From Herbaspirillum chlorophenolicum (GTDB taxonomy: Bacteria > Pseudomonadota > Gammaproteobacteria > Burkholderiales > Burkholderiaceae_D), in assembly GCF_001189955.1 (NCBI RefSeq), contig NZ_LFLT01000002.1:124001-188000 (forward strand): a DNA stretch of 64,000 nucleotides, read 5' to 3'. Positions 52,949 to 62,085 of the stretch are shown here, one piece after another (within the stretch, counting starts at the first letter, position 1; the number at the start of each line of letters is the position of its first letter). The notes beneath the pieces are model-generated. The model did no database searches. It worked only from the letters and a program-made list of their open reading frames with translations, and was not told the origin of the DNA. A program made the translations under genes and the position numbers.

Positions 52949-53674
52949 ATGACCACCGTATCTTCCGATTTGCTGACGTCCATGAACGGTACGAGCAGCA
53001 CGAGTTCCACCAGTAACTCAAGCAGCCTCAACGACAACAGTCCAGATGCGATTCAGAAGCGCTTTTTGTCGCTCTTGATTGCGCAGATGAAGAACCAAGA
53101 TCCCAGCAACCCGATGGACAATTCGCAGATGACCACGCAGATGGCGCAACTGTCGACTGTCTCGGGCATTAGCCAGCTCAATAGCACGCTGTCGACCCTG
53201 ATGGGTAACCTGAATTCCTCGCAAGCGCTGCAATCGGCAAATATGATCGGCCACAGTGTGCTGGCGGCGGGCAACAACATCCAATTGACCTCGGACACAA
53301 CCAAGGCCGCAGACGGCACCGAAACCACAACGCAAAAGGCGGTGTTCGGCGTACAGCTGGATTCGACGGCATCTTCAGTCACCGTCACCGTCAAGGATTC
53401 CACCGGCGCCGTGGTGCGCACGATGGATCTGGGAACGCAGGCTGCCGGCACGCTGCCAGTGATTTGGGATGGCACCAATGACGCCGGCGGCAAAGCTGCG
53501 GACGGCAGCTACACCTTTACTGTGAACGCCGCCAATAACGGCGTCGGCGTGAATGCAACTGCGCTGGCATTTGGCACCGTTGCCAGCGTGACTACGGCCT
53601 CTGACGGCAGCATCAAGCTCAACGTCTCGAACATCGGCGCCATCAAGCCAACCGATGTCGTGCAAATCCTTTAA
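52949..53674 (+). CDS. flgD: Flagellar hook-capping protein FlgD
   Basis: 241 residues. N-terminal FLSLLIAQMKNQDPSNPMDN is the FlgD signature; the C-terminal FlgD Ig-like and TUDOR-like region includes VIWDGTNDAGGKAADGSYTF. FlgD caps the growing hook and guides FlgE assembly, and is lost when the hook is complete. A Ser/Thr-rich tail precedes the core at residues 9-27. It lies 11 bases after flgC. Confidence 0.96.
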   Translation: MTTVSSDLLTSMNGTSSTSSTSNSSSLNDNSPDAIQKRFLSLLIAQMKNQDPSNPMDNSQMTTQMAQLSTVSGISQLNSTLSTLMGNLNSSQALQSANMIGHSVLAAGNNIQLTSDTTKAADGTETTTQKAVFGVQLDSTASSVTVTVKDSTGAVVRTMDLGTQAAGTLPVIWDGTNDAGGKAADGSYTFTVNAANNGVGVNATALAFGTVASVTTASDGSIKLNVSNIGAIKPTDVVQIL

Positions 53675-53713
53675 TCGTTATTACCGATATCTTTTGAGTC
53701 AAGGGAGTATCAA

Positions 53714-54976
53714 ATGAGTTTTCAACAAGGGTTGAGCGGACTGAACGGCGCGGCAAAGAGCCTGGATGTCATCGGTAATAACGTCGCTAACGCCAGCACC
53801 GTCGGCTTCAAGCAGGCGCAGGCGGAGTTTGCGGATATGTATGCCAATTCGATGAACCGTTCCGGCAATTCGCCGGTGGGCATCGGCGTAATGGTGGCTA
53901 ACGTGGCTCAGTCGTTCACTCAAGGTAACATCTCCACGACTAACAACCCGCTGGACATCGCTATCAACGGCGACGGATTTTTCCAGATGGCAGCCAGCCC
54001 GGACAGCAAAGCGCCGATGTATGGCCGCAATGGCCAGTTTCAGTTGGACAAGAACGGCTACATCATCAATCCAAGCATGAATGGGGCTTACCTGATGGGG
54101 TATGCTGCAGGCGTGTCTGGCGGCGACCCGGTAGCGCTGAAGATCGATACCTCGGCGATGCCTGCTACGGCTACCACTAAAATCAGCACCAAGGTGAACC
54201 TGGATTCGCGCCAGAGTGTGCCGACCGTGACTCCTTTTGATCCGGCCCAGCCGAATTCGTACAACAACTCGACCGGCGTGACGCTGTACGACAGCCTCGG
54301 CAACCCGTACAGCGTGCAGACTTACTACGTGAAGAATGCAACCGCAGGTACCCCGCCGACCACTACCTGGAATATTTACGCGACTGTCGACGGCACTACT
54401 GTTGCTGCAGGCGGCCCCCCAGCCGTCCCGACCGTGATCGGCACCATGACCTTCGATTCGACCGGCGCGATGACCGCGACCACCGGCATGACGCTGGACA
54501 TGACCAACTACACCAAGGCCGGCGGCACCTTCCCGGGAACCATCGCTTTGACGTATACCGGTTCGACCCAGACCGGCTCGGCTTTTGCCAATCTGGCGCA
54601 AAGCCAGGACGGCATGATGCCGGGTACGCTCTCGAGCTTCTCGATCGGCAAGGACGGCAGCATCATCGGTTCCTACAGCAATCAGCAGACCAAGACTTTG
54701 GGGCAGGTGGTCCTGGTGAATTTCGCCAACCCGAACGGCTTGCAGCCGATCGGCAATAACCTGTACCAAGCGACGGCAGATGCAGGTACGCCGATGGTCG
54801 GCGTACCCACGACCGGCAGTCTCGGTACGCTGCAAGCGCGCGCAGTGGAAGACTCCAACGTCGACCTTACTGCCGAACTGGTCAACATGATCGTGGCCCA
54901 GCGCGTCTATCAGGCCAACTCGCAAACCATCAAGGTGCAGGATACCGTCCTGCAGACCCTGGTCAGCATGCGTTGA
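53714..54976 (+). CDS. flgE: Flagellar hook protein FlgE
   Basis: 420 residues, typical length. The N-terminus MSFQQGLSGLNGAAKSLDVI with NNVANASTVGFKQAQ and the C-terminus ELVNMIVAQRVYQANSQTIK are hook/rod signatures; the variable central domain holds many Thr, Gly and Pro residues. It forms the universal-joint hook. AAGGGAGT gives the ribosome-binding site. Confidence 0.97.
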   Translation: MSFQQGLSGLNGAAKSLDVIGNNVANASTVGFKQAQAEFADMYANSMNRSGNSPVGIGVMVANVAQSFTQGNISTTNNPLDIAINGDGFFQMAASPDSKAPMYGRNGQFQLDKNGYIINPSMNGAYLMGYAAGVSGGDPVALKIDTSAMPATATTKISTKVNLDSRQSVPTVTPFDPAQPNSYNNSTGVTLYDSLGNPYSVQTYYVKNATAGTPPTTTWNIYATVDGTTVAAGGPPAVPTVIGTMTFDSTGAMTATTGMTLDMTNYTKAGGTFPGTIALTYTGSTQTGSAFANLAQSQDGMMPGTLSSFSIGKDGSIIGSYSNQQTKTLGQVVLVNFANPNGLQPIGNNLYQATADAGTPMVGVPTTGSLGTLQARAVEDSNVDLTAELVNMIVAQRVYQANSQTIKVQDTVLQTLVSMR

Positions 54977-55086
54977 TCGGATGATGGATGCGCTCTTCGG
55001 GGCGCATATGCTTCAAAGCCGCCGGCATTGCCGGCGGCCGGTTTCAATCAGCGGTGGGGCCAGGCTTCACCGCGCAGAGGGGTTCT

Positions 55087-55827
55087 ATGGATCGTCTGGT
55101 CTACACAGCGATGTCGGGCGCCAAGCACACGCTTGAGCAACAGGCCACCGCCAGCAACAACCTGGCCAATGCTACGACGACGGGTTTTCGCGCTCAGCTC
55201 AATACGTTCCGTTCGGCGCCGGTGGTGGGCGATGGCTTGCCTACGCGCGCCTTCGTGGTGGACTCCACGGCAGGTAACGATTTCTCGCAGGGGCCGATCC
55301 AGGATACCGGCCGGGCGCTTGACGTAGCGGTGCAGGGCAAGGGCTGGATCGCCGTGCAAACGGCGGACGGCGGCGAGGCCTATACCCGCAATGGCAGCTT
55401 CAAGACTACTGAGAACGGCGTTCTGCAGACCCAGTCCGGGCAGCCTGTGCTGGGCGATGGTGGTCCGATCACCATTCCACCGGATGTGACTGTGGCGATC
55501 GCCTCTGATGGCACCGTGTCCACGATCCCGACCGATGGCATTCCGAATGCGGTCAACATTTTGGGCCGCATCAAGCTCGTCAATCCTGACGATAAGAATT
55601 TGAAGCGCGGCGATGATGGCATGTTCCGTACCATCACCGGCGGCGCCGCCCAGCCTGATGCCAATGTGCGCCTGGCCAGCGGTGCGCTGGAAGGCAGCAA
55701 CGTGAACGTGGTGGAGGCGATGGTCAACATGATCAACCTCTCGCGCCAGTTCGAAATGAACATGAAGATGATCCAGACCGCCGAAAGCGATTCGACCAAG
55801 GCGACCCAGATTCTGTCCTTGACCTGA
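55087..55827 (+). CDS. flgF: Flagellar basal-body rod protein FlgF
   Basis: 246 residues starting MDRLVYTAMSGAKHTLEQQA, the standard FlgF start, with ASNNLANATTTGFRAQL and C-terminal MVNMINLSRQFEMNMKMIQ. It is a proximal rod protein. AGAGGGG precedes ATG 55087; longer in-frame extension upstream lacks family character. It lies 110 bases after flgE. Confidence 0.96.
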   Translation: MDRLVYTAMSGAKHTLEQQATASNNLANATTTGFRAQLNTFRSAPVVGDGLPTRAFVVDSTAGNDFSQGPIQDTGRALDVAVQGKGWIAVQTADGGEAYTRNGSFKTTENGVLQTQSGQPVLGDGGPITIPPDVTVAIASDGTVSTIPTDGIPNAVNILGRIKLVNPDDKNLKRGDDGMFRTITGGAAQPDANVRLASGALEGSNVNVVEAMVNMINLSRQFEMNMKMIQTAESDSTKATQILSLT

Positions 55828-55872
55828 TTATTCTGATTGCCTTGGTGTAATCGCCGATTACCGGAGAAATAA

Positions 55873-56655
55873 ATGATTCGTTCCCTTTGGATTTCAAAGA
55901 CCGGCCTGGATGCGCAGCAGACGCAGCTGGACGTGATTTCGAACAACCTGGCCAACGTCAGCACCAACGGCTTCAAGCGTTCGCGCGCCGTGTTCGAAGA
56001 CCTGCTGTACCAGACCGTGCGTCAGCCTGGCGCGCAGTCGTCGCAGCAGACCCAACTGCCGTCGGGCTTGCAGATCGGTACCGGCGTGCGTCCGGTGGCA
56101 ACCGAGCGCATCTTCACGCAGGGCAACGTCAACCAGACCAGCAATGACAAGGACCTGGCGATCCAGGGTGCGGGTTTCTTCCAGATCCTGCTGCCGGATG
56201 GCACCACCGCCTACACTCGCGACGGTTCCTTCCAGACCGACAACCAGGGGCAACTGGTGACCTCCAGCGGCTACACATTGCAGCCGCCCATCACTATTCC
56301 CCAGAACACCACCAAGCTGTCGGTGGGCCGCGATGGCACCGTCTCCATCATGCAGGCGGGTTCTACTGCGAGCACGCAGATCGGCACCATCCAGGTGGCG
56401 ACCTTCATCAACCCGGCCGGCCTGGAAAGCCGCGGCGAAAACCTGTATGTGGAAACTTCAGCGTCGGGCACGCCCAACCCCAATACACCGGGTACCAATG
56501 GCGCCGGTGCATTGTGGCAAGGTTATGTAGAGACTTCGAACGTCAACGTGGTGGAAGAACTGGTCAACATGATCCAGACCCAGCGCGCCTATGAAATCAA
56601 CAGCAAGGCGATCACCACCTCGGATCAGATGCTGGCCAAGATTTCGCAGTTGTAA
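55873..56655 (+). CDS. flgG: Flagellar distal rod protein FlgG
   Basis: 260 residues, exactly the common length. N-terminal [20 protein letters not shown] with [15 protein letters not shown] and C-terminal [18 protein letters not shown] define FlgG, the distal rod subunit that crosses the P- and L-rings. CGGAGAAAT provides the ribosome-binding site. Confidence 0.98.
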   Translation: MIRSLWISKTGLDAQQTQLDVISNNLANVSTNGFKRSRAVFEDLLYQTVRQPGAQSSQQTQLPSGLQIGTGVRPVATERIFTQGNVNQTSNDKDLAIQGAGFFQILLPDGTTAYTRDGSFQTDNQGQLVTSSGYTLQPPITIPQNTTKLSVGRDGTVSIMQAGSTASTQIGTIQVATFINPAGLESRGENLYVETSASGTPNPNTPGTNGAGALWQGYVETSNVNVVEELVNMIQTQRAYEINSKAITTSDQMLAKISQL

Positions 56656-56707
56656 TCGTCAAGCAGTTGAATGGGTAGTTAGCAGTTTGAAGAAGGATGA
56701 GGCAATT

Positions 56708-57367
56708 ATGAATCGCTTGCTGAAGCTCGCCGCCGTTGTGGGTACGTTTGCCGTCGCCGGCTGCAACACCGTGCCTGAATCCATTGTCAAGGGGCCGATG
56801 ACGGCGCGCCCCCAGCCAGCGTCGTATGCGCCAGCGACGTCCGGCGCGATCTTCCAGTCGGCGGTGTATCGCCCGTTGCTGGAAGACCGCCGTGCGCGCC
56901 TGGTCGGCGATACGCTGACCATTGTGATCAATGAAAAGACCAGCGCAGGCAAGACCGCCGGCAGTTCGGCCAGCAAGACCGGCACGGTCGCATCGCCGGC
57001 GCCGACCATTTTCGGTACCACCATCAAAGAGTTGTCGGCCAGCGGAACGTCGTCCAATACGTTTGAAGACAAGGGTGCAATCAGCTCCAGCAATACCTTT
57101 ACCGGCACCATCGGCGTCACGGTCACTGAGGTTCTTCCCAATGGCAACTTGGTGGTAAGCGGGGAAAAGCAGGTCGCCCTTGACAAGGGGGTGGAATACG
57201 TACGTTTCTCGGGCACCGTGAGCCCGGACAACATCCAGACCGGCAATACCGTTTCCTCGACCGTGGTGTCCGATGCCAAGGTCGAATATCGCACCAATAC
57301 CCGCGTCGACATGGCAGAGTTCATGTCTTCGCTTGGACGTTTCTTCTTTAGCGTGTCTCCTTTCTGA
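56708..57367 (+). CDS. flgH: Flagellar L-ring lipoprotein FlgH
   Basis: 219 residues. MNRLLKLAAVVGTFAVAGC is a lipoprotein signal with Cys19; the body holds the FlgH segments LVGDTLTIVINEKTSAGKTA, GTIGVTVTEVLPNGNLVV and VEYRTNTRVDMAEFM. It forms the L-ring in the outer membrane around the rod. AAGGATGAGG lies upstream of ATG 56708. It is followed 14 bases later by flgI. Confidence 0.97.
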   Translation: MNRLLKLAAVVGTFAVAGCNTVPESIVKGPMTARPQPASYAPATSGAIFQSAVYRPLLEDRRARLVGDTLTIVINEKTSAGKTAGSSASKTGTVASPAPTIFGTTIKELSASGTSSNTFEDKGAISSSNTFTGTIGVTVTEVLPNGNLVVSGEKQVALDKGVEYVRFSGTVSPDNIQTGNTVSSTVVSDAKVEYRTNTRVDMAEFMSSLGRFFFSVSPF

Positions 57368-57381
57368 TGTGGGGTTTTGTA

Positions 57382-58524
57382 ATGTTTAAGGAAAGGTTTT
57401 CCGCTTTGAACCTGGTTCGCAAGGGGCTGCTGGCCGTTGCGGCGGGGCTGTGCGTCGTCGCAGCCATGCCGGCACATGCCGAGCGCCTGAAGGATCTCGC
57501 CAGCATCCAGGGCGTGCGGCAAAACCAATTGGTCGGCTACGGTCTCGTGGTCGGCCTTGATGGTAGCGGTGACCAAACCACCCAGACTCCGTTTACCGTG
57601 CAAAGCGTGATCAGCATGCTGCAGCAGCTGGGTGTGAACGTGCCGACTGGCACCAGCAGCAACATGCAGTTGAAGAACGTGGCGGCGGCAATGGTGACTG
57701 CGACCTTGCCGGCCTTTGCGCAGCCGGGCCAACTGATCGACGTCACGGTGTCTTCCATCGGCAACGCCAAGACCATCCGTGGCGGCACGCTGCTGATGGC
57801 GCCCTTGAAGGGTGCCGACGGCCAGATCTATGCAATCGCCCAGGGCAACATCGTGGTAGGCGGCGTTGGCGCTTCGGCGGCAGGCAGCAGCACCACCATC
57901 AACCAGCTTTCCGCAGGCCGTATTTCCGGTGGCGCCACCGTGGAACGCGCAGTGCCCAGTACGCTGGGCGGCGGCGAGGTGGTCATGCTGGAATTGAACG
58001 ATAACGATTTCTCTACCGCCAGCCGCGTGGTGGACGCGCTCAACAAACGGTTTGGGTCGGATACCGCGGTGGCGCAGGACGGCCGCGTGATTCGCGTGCG
58101 TGCGCCGATTTCCAGCGGCGACCGCGTGGCCTTCCTGGGTGCGCTGGAGAACGTCGATGTGACGCCGGGCAAGCTGGCCGCCAAGGTGATCCTGAATGCG
58201 CGTACCGGCTCGGTGGTGATGAACCAGAGCGTGATGCTGGAGACTTGCGCCGTATCGCACGGCAACCTGTCGGTGGTGATCCAGGCCGACAATGCCGTCA
58301 GCCAGCCAAATGCACTGGCCGGCGGGCAGACCGCAGCTGTCCAGAATGCGCAGATCTCGATCAACAAGGAACCCGGCAAGGTCATGCTGCTCAAGGGCGG
58401 CGCTTCGCTGGCCGATGTGGTCAAGGCGCTTAACGCCATCGGTGCGACACCGCAGGATCTGCTGGCGATCTTGCAGGCCATGAAGGCGGCGGGTTCGTTG
58501 CGTGCCGAGCTTGAAGTGATTTAA
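57382..58524 (+). CDS. flgI: Flagellar P-ring protein FlgI
   Basis: 380 residues. A Sec signal peptide ends near MPAHA/E; the mature protein opens ERLKDLASIQGVRQNQLVGY with GLDGSGDQT, highly conserved in FlgI. It builds the periplasmic P-ring with help from FlgA. GGGG eight bases upstream favours ATG 57382 over ATG 57367, which overlaps the flgH stop and has no ribosome-binding site. Confidence 0.97.
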   Translation: MFKERFSALNLVRKGLLAVAAGLCVVAAMPAHAERLKDLASIQGVRQNQLVGYGLVVGLDGSGDQTTQTPFTVQSVISMLQQLGVNVPTGTSSNMQLKNVAAAMVTATLPAFAQPGQLIDVTVSSIGNAKTIRGGTLLMAPLKGADGQIYAIAQGNIVVGGVGASAAGSSTTINQLSAGRISGGATVERAVPSTLGGGEVVMLELNDNDFSTASRVVDALNKRFGSDTAVAQDGRVIRVRAPISSGDRVAFLGALENVDVTPGKLAAKVILNARTGSVVMNQSVMLETCAVSHGNLSVVIQADNAVSQPNALAGGQTAAVQNAQISINKEPGKVMLLKGGASLADVVKALNAIGATPQDLLAILQAMKAAGSLRAELEVI

Positions 58525-58610
58525 ACACGGCGTTTATGCAGTAAGAGGCAGTAAGGCTGACGTCGTTATCTGCCTTGCCAACAATAACTGATTGCCAATC
58601 AAGGTACTTC

Positions 58611-59588
58611 ATGCTCAACAAGATCAACCCATCCAATCCGACCGAAAATCTGGCCGTCGATGCGAATGGGCTGAACAGCCTGCGCGAGACGGCACGGCAG
58701 AATGGTAATTCGCCGGAAGCGGTCAAGGGGGCGGCCAAGCAGTTCGAGGCATTGTTCTTGAACATGATGATGAAAAGCATGCGCGATGCCACGCCGCAGA
58801 ATGGTCCGTTCGATAACGAGCAAACCAAGATGTTCACCTCCATGCTGGACCAGCAGATGAGCCAGAACCTGGCGCAGCGCGGTATCGGCCTGGCCGATGT
58901 GCTCACGCGCCAACTGTCCGCCTCATTGCCGAAGAAATTGCCGGACGCGCAGGACCTGGAGCAGCAGCAACAGCAGTTGGACGACGGTTTGCAGATGAAC
59001 ATCCCCTTGGTCAAGGACATGAGCGAAGCCGACCGCGCCAAGTTCATCCAGAGTTTTGCCAACCAGCAAGCTGCTGATGGCACCGACCAGAATGGACAGG
59101 GACGCAACAAGCGCCGCTCCAACAAGCCCGCGCATGTCGAGGCATTCCAGAACCGTTTGCAGGCAGATGCCGAAATAGCAAGCCGCATGACCGGCATTCC
59201 GGCCAAGTTCATGCTGGCCCAGGCGGCCCTGGAAACCGGCTGGGGCAAAAAGGAAATCACGTCCCGCGATGGACGTTCGGCGCACAACCTGTTCGGCATC
59301 AAGGCTACCGGCAACTGGACAGGTAAGGTTATCGAAGCGACTACGATCGAATATATCAACGGCAAGCCGCAAAAGCGTGTGGAAAAATTCCGTGCATATG
59401 ATTCGTATGCCGACGCTTTCCGCGACTACGCGAATTTGCTGCGCAGTAATCCGCGTTACGAGAAGGTACTCGCCAGTGCACAAGACGCACACGGATTCGC
59501 CTATGGCTTGCAGCGCGCAGGTTACGCGACCGATCCGCACTATGCCGAGAAGCTCTCACGCATCATCCGCCAATCCTTGTCGGCATAA
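58611..59588 (+). CDS. flgJ: Flagellar rod-cap and peptidoglycan hydrolase FlgJ
   Basis: 325 residues, dual-domain type. Residues about 30-110 are the rod-cap domain (AAKQFEALFLNMMMKSMRDA, MFTSMLDQQMSQNLAQR). A Gln-rich linker follows, then a GH73 glucosaminidase domain (about 175-325) with catalytic Glu in MLAQAALETGWGKKEI. It caps the rod and cuts peptidoglycan for its passage. It ends the flgB to flgJ run. Confidence 0.96.
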   Translation: MLNKINPSNPTENLAVDANGLNSLRETARQNGNSPEAVKGAAKQFEALFLNMMMKSMRDATPQNGPFDNEQTKMFTSMLDQQMSQNLAQRGIGLADVLTRQLSASLPKKLPDAQDLEQQQQQLDDGLQMNIPLVKDMSEADRAKFIQSFANQQAADGTDQNGQGRNKRRSNKPAHVEAFQNRLQADAEIASRMTGIPAKFMLAQAALETGWGKKEITSRDGRSAHNLFGIKATGNWTGKVIEATTIEYINGKPQKRVEKFRAYDSYADAFRDYANLLRSNPRYEKVLASAQDAHGFAYGLQRAGYATDPHYAEKLSRIIRQSLSA

Positions 59589-59670
59589 GAACCGGCCCAC
59601 ACGCTCATCGGGAGTCGTTCGATTGTCCGATGGCATCGTGAATCCAGGTTCTCGGCACGCGTACAACGCT

Positions 59671-59709
59671 GATCGGTGCCGGCCGGAAACAAAAACGGCC
59701 GGTCCGATC
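59671..59709 (+). terminator. Long hairpin between flgJ and flgK
   Basis: GATCGG..CCGGCCG (59671-59685) pairs with CGGCCGG..CCGATC (59696-59709), 13 bp in total with a small asymmetric bulge and a 10-base A-rich loop. The bases right after it read TAAAGTTTTTG, a weak T-run that is also the -35 of the flgK promoter. It probably separates the flgB-J transcript from flgKL. Confidence 0.55.
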
Positions 59710-59736
59710 TAAAGTTTTTGTAAAGCGTGCCGTAGA
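59710..59736 (+). promoter_or_regulatory. Sigma-28 promoter of flgKL
   Basis: TAAAGTTT (59710-59717), 11 bases, GCCGTAGA (59729-59736). The -35 is identical to that of the flgM promoter and the -10 keeps six of eight consensus positions (GCCGATAA). It lies 29 bases before flgK, a late gene, so FliA control is expected. Confidence 0.85.
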
Positions 59737-59765
59737 CTTGGTTATTCCGTTAAAGAAGATCCAGC

Positions 59766-62060
59766 ATGGCAACCAATATCTTTAGCATCGGTCAGAGCGC
59801 GTTGCAGGCGGCGATGGCAGCCCAAGCCACGACCAGCCACAACATCTCGAATGCGACCACTCCCGGTTACAACCGCCAGGTTGTCGTCCAAAGCACGGCT
59901 GGCGGCATCAACTATGGCTATGGCTTTGTTGGGCAGGGGACCCAGGTTGCCGAGATCAAGCGCGTCTATAACGATTTCCTGGTCAAGCAACAACTGGCAT
60001 CGCAGACAACAGCCAGCTCACTGGATTCCTACTATTCGCAGATCTCCCAGCTCGACAATCTGCTGGCCGATAAGGACGCCGGCTTGTCGCCTGCGCTGCA
60101 GGATTTTTTCAAGGCCGTCCAGAACCTGGCCTCCAATCCGAATACCGATGCGTCGCGGCAATCCGTGCTGTCGATGGCTTCCACCCTGGTGGCGCGCTTC
60201 CAGAGCCTGAACGATCAGATGGCGCAAAGCCGTACCAGCGTCAATAACCAGATCACCTCGACCGTCAGTACGGTCAACTCGTACGCTGTCCAGTTATCCG
60301 AGCTTAACCAGGCGATCGTCAAGGCGCAAGGCGCCAGCGGCGGCCAGGCGCCGAACGACCTGCTGGACCAGCGCGATCAGGTGATTGCCCAGATCAACAA
60401 GTACGTCAAGGTCAGCACCGTGCCGCAGGATAACGGTTCGCTTAGCGTGTTCATCGGTTCCGGCCAGCCGCTGGTGGTGGGCGACCTGGTGACTACGCTG
60501 GTGGCGACGCCTTCCCCGGATGACGTGTCGCGCCTGCAGATCGGTTATCCGGTGTCCGGCGGTAAAACCGCCATCATTCCCGACAGTTTCTTCTACGACG
60601 GCGGCAGCCTGGGCGGTTTGCTGAAATACCGTACGGAGACGCTCGATCCGGCACAGAATTCCCTGGGCCGTATTGCCACGATCCTTGGTTCGACGTTCAA
60701 CGACCAGCAAAAGCTGGGTTTGGACCAGAATGGCGTGGCCGGCACCAACTTCTTCAACCTCGCCAGCCCGGCGGTGTCGGGCAAGTCGACCAATAGCCCG
60801 ACTGCCGCGATGACGGCAACCATCACCAATGCTTCGGCGCTGACCACCAGCGACTACACCCTGTCGTATGACGGTACCAACTACACCGTCACCCGCCTGT
60901 CCGACAATACCCAGACCGTCATCAACCCGGCCGCCGTGCCGGCGCCGGTGGTGGATGGCGTGTCGTATTCCGGGGTGACGATGGCCGCCGGCGACAGCTT
61001 CAAGATCAAGCCTACCGTCGATGGCGCCGCACAGTTGTCGCTGGCGCTGACCAATACGCAGCTGATCGCGGCGGCAGCGCCCATCGTCACGGGCGGCAAT
61101 GCTGCCAGCAGCGTGGGCCTGAGCACGACAGGCAATACCGGCAGCGGCATCGCATCCAACACGTCGCTGGATACGTCGGTCTTTACGCAAGGTTCGACGC
61201 TGGGTTTTGCCGTCAGCACTGGCGGCGGTGGGCAACTGCAGCTTACCGGCACTTGGGCGGGGGTGGCTCCCGCGCCGTCTATCACGGTCACGGCGCCCGA
61301 TGGTACATCCAGCACAGTGGCGGCAGGTACGGCATTCAATTACGTCCCGGGCTCCACGCTGAGCAGTGGCGGCGTGAGTTTCACGCTGTCCGGCACACCG
61401 GTTGCCGGCGACAATTTCAATTTCGCTCCGGTGGCCGGAAATAAGGGAACGGCCTCCATCAGCGCGGGTTCGGTCGACTCGAATTATCTGGCATCGCCGC
61501 TGACGGCGCCGATGAAGATGACCTATTCGACGACAGCGCCGGTCGGTTTCGCGATTTCCCCTGCGGTACCGGCGGCTGGCGGCGTCATTACCCACAAGGA
61601 CGGCACGACGACGGCTATCGCCGGCGGCGCGACTAGCTTGCCGTATGTCGCCGGGGATTCGTACACCTTCGGCGGTATGACGTTCGCCATCAGCGGGCAA
61701 CCGGCCAATGGCGACCAATTCACCATCTCGCCCAATACCAACGGTACCTCCGACAACCGTAATGCGCTGCTGCTGGCAGGCTTGCAGACCAAGAACACCA
61801 TTGGCAATACCACCTATCAGGGATCGTATTCGCAACTTGTGGCAACGATTGGCAACAAGACCAACGAAATCAATGTGACCAGCACCGCCGAAAAGGCGCG
61901 GTTGGCGGCGATTACAGCGGAACAGCAATCCGAGTCCGGCGTCAACCAGGATGAGGAGCTGGCCAACATGATCAAGAACCAGCAGCAGTACCAGGCTGCG
62001 GCCAAGATCATCCAGGCGGCCAGCGACATGCTCAACGTGTTGTTCACGCTGGGCAATTAA
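59766..62060 (+). CDS. flgK: Flagellar hook-associated protein 1, FlgK, with extended middle region
   Basis: 764 residues against about 550 in E. coli. The N-terminus (SIGQSALQAAMAAQATTSHN, NISNATTPGYNRQVV) and C-terminus (EELANMIKNQQQYQAAAKII) are standard FlgK. The extra length lies at about 345-660, where three similar beta modules occur, each ending in a pattern like GVSFTLSGTPVAGDNFNFAP: about 352-417, 477-555 and 592-656. These likely project from the hook-filament junction. A sigma-28 promoter lies upstream and flgL follows after 25 bases. Confidence 0.95.
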   Translation: MATNIFSIGQSALQAAMAAQATTSHNISNATTPGYNRQVVVQSTAGGINYGYGFVGQGTQVAEIKRVYNDFLVKQQLASQTTASSLDSYYSQISQLDNLLADKDAGLSPALQDFFKAVQNLASNPNTDASRQSVLSMASTLVARFQSLNDQMAQSRTSVNNQITSTVSTVNSYAVQLSELNQAIVKAQGASGGQAPNDLLDQRDQVIAQINKYVKVSTVPQDNGSLSVFIGSGQPLVVGDLVTTLVATPSPDDVSRLQIGYPVSGGKTAIIPDSFFYDGGSLGGLLKYRTETLDPAQNSLGRIATILGSTFNDQQKLGLDQNGVAGTNFFNLASPAVSGKSTNSPTAAMTATITNASALTTSDYTLSYDGTNYTVTRLSDNTQTVINPAAVPAPVVDGVSYSGVTMAAGDSFKIKPTVDGAAQLSLALTNTQLIAAAAPIVTGGNAASSVGLSTTGNTGSGIASNTSLDTSVFTQGSTLGFAVSTGGGGQLQLTGTWAGVAPAPSITVTAPDGTSSTVAAGTAFNYVPGSTLSSGGVSFTLSGTPVAGDNFNFAPVAGNKGTASISAGSVDSNYLASPLTAPMKMTYSTTAPVGFAISPAVPAAGGVITHKDGTTTAIAGGATSLPYVAGDSYTFGGMTFAISGQPANGDQFTISPNTNGTSDNRNALLLAGLQTKNTIGNTTYQGSYSQLVATIGNKTNEINVTSTAEKARLAAITAEQQSESGVNQDEELANMIKNQQQYQAAAKIIQAASDMLNVLFTLGN

Positions 62061-62085
62061 TCGAAGATTTTGAGGGAAGACTGAC

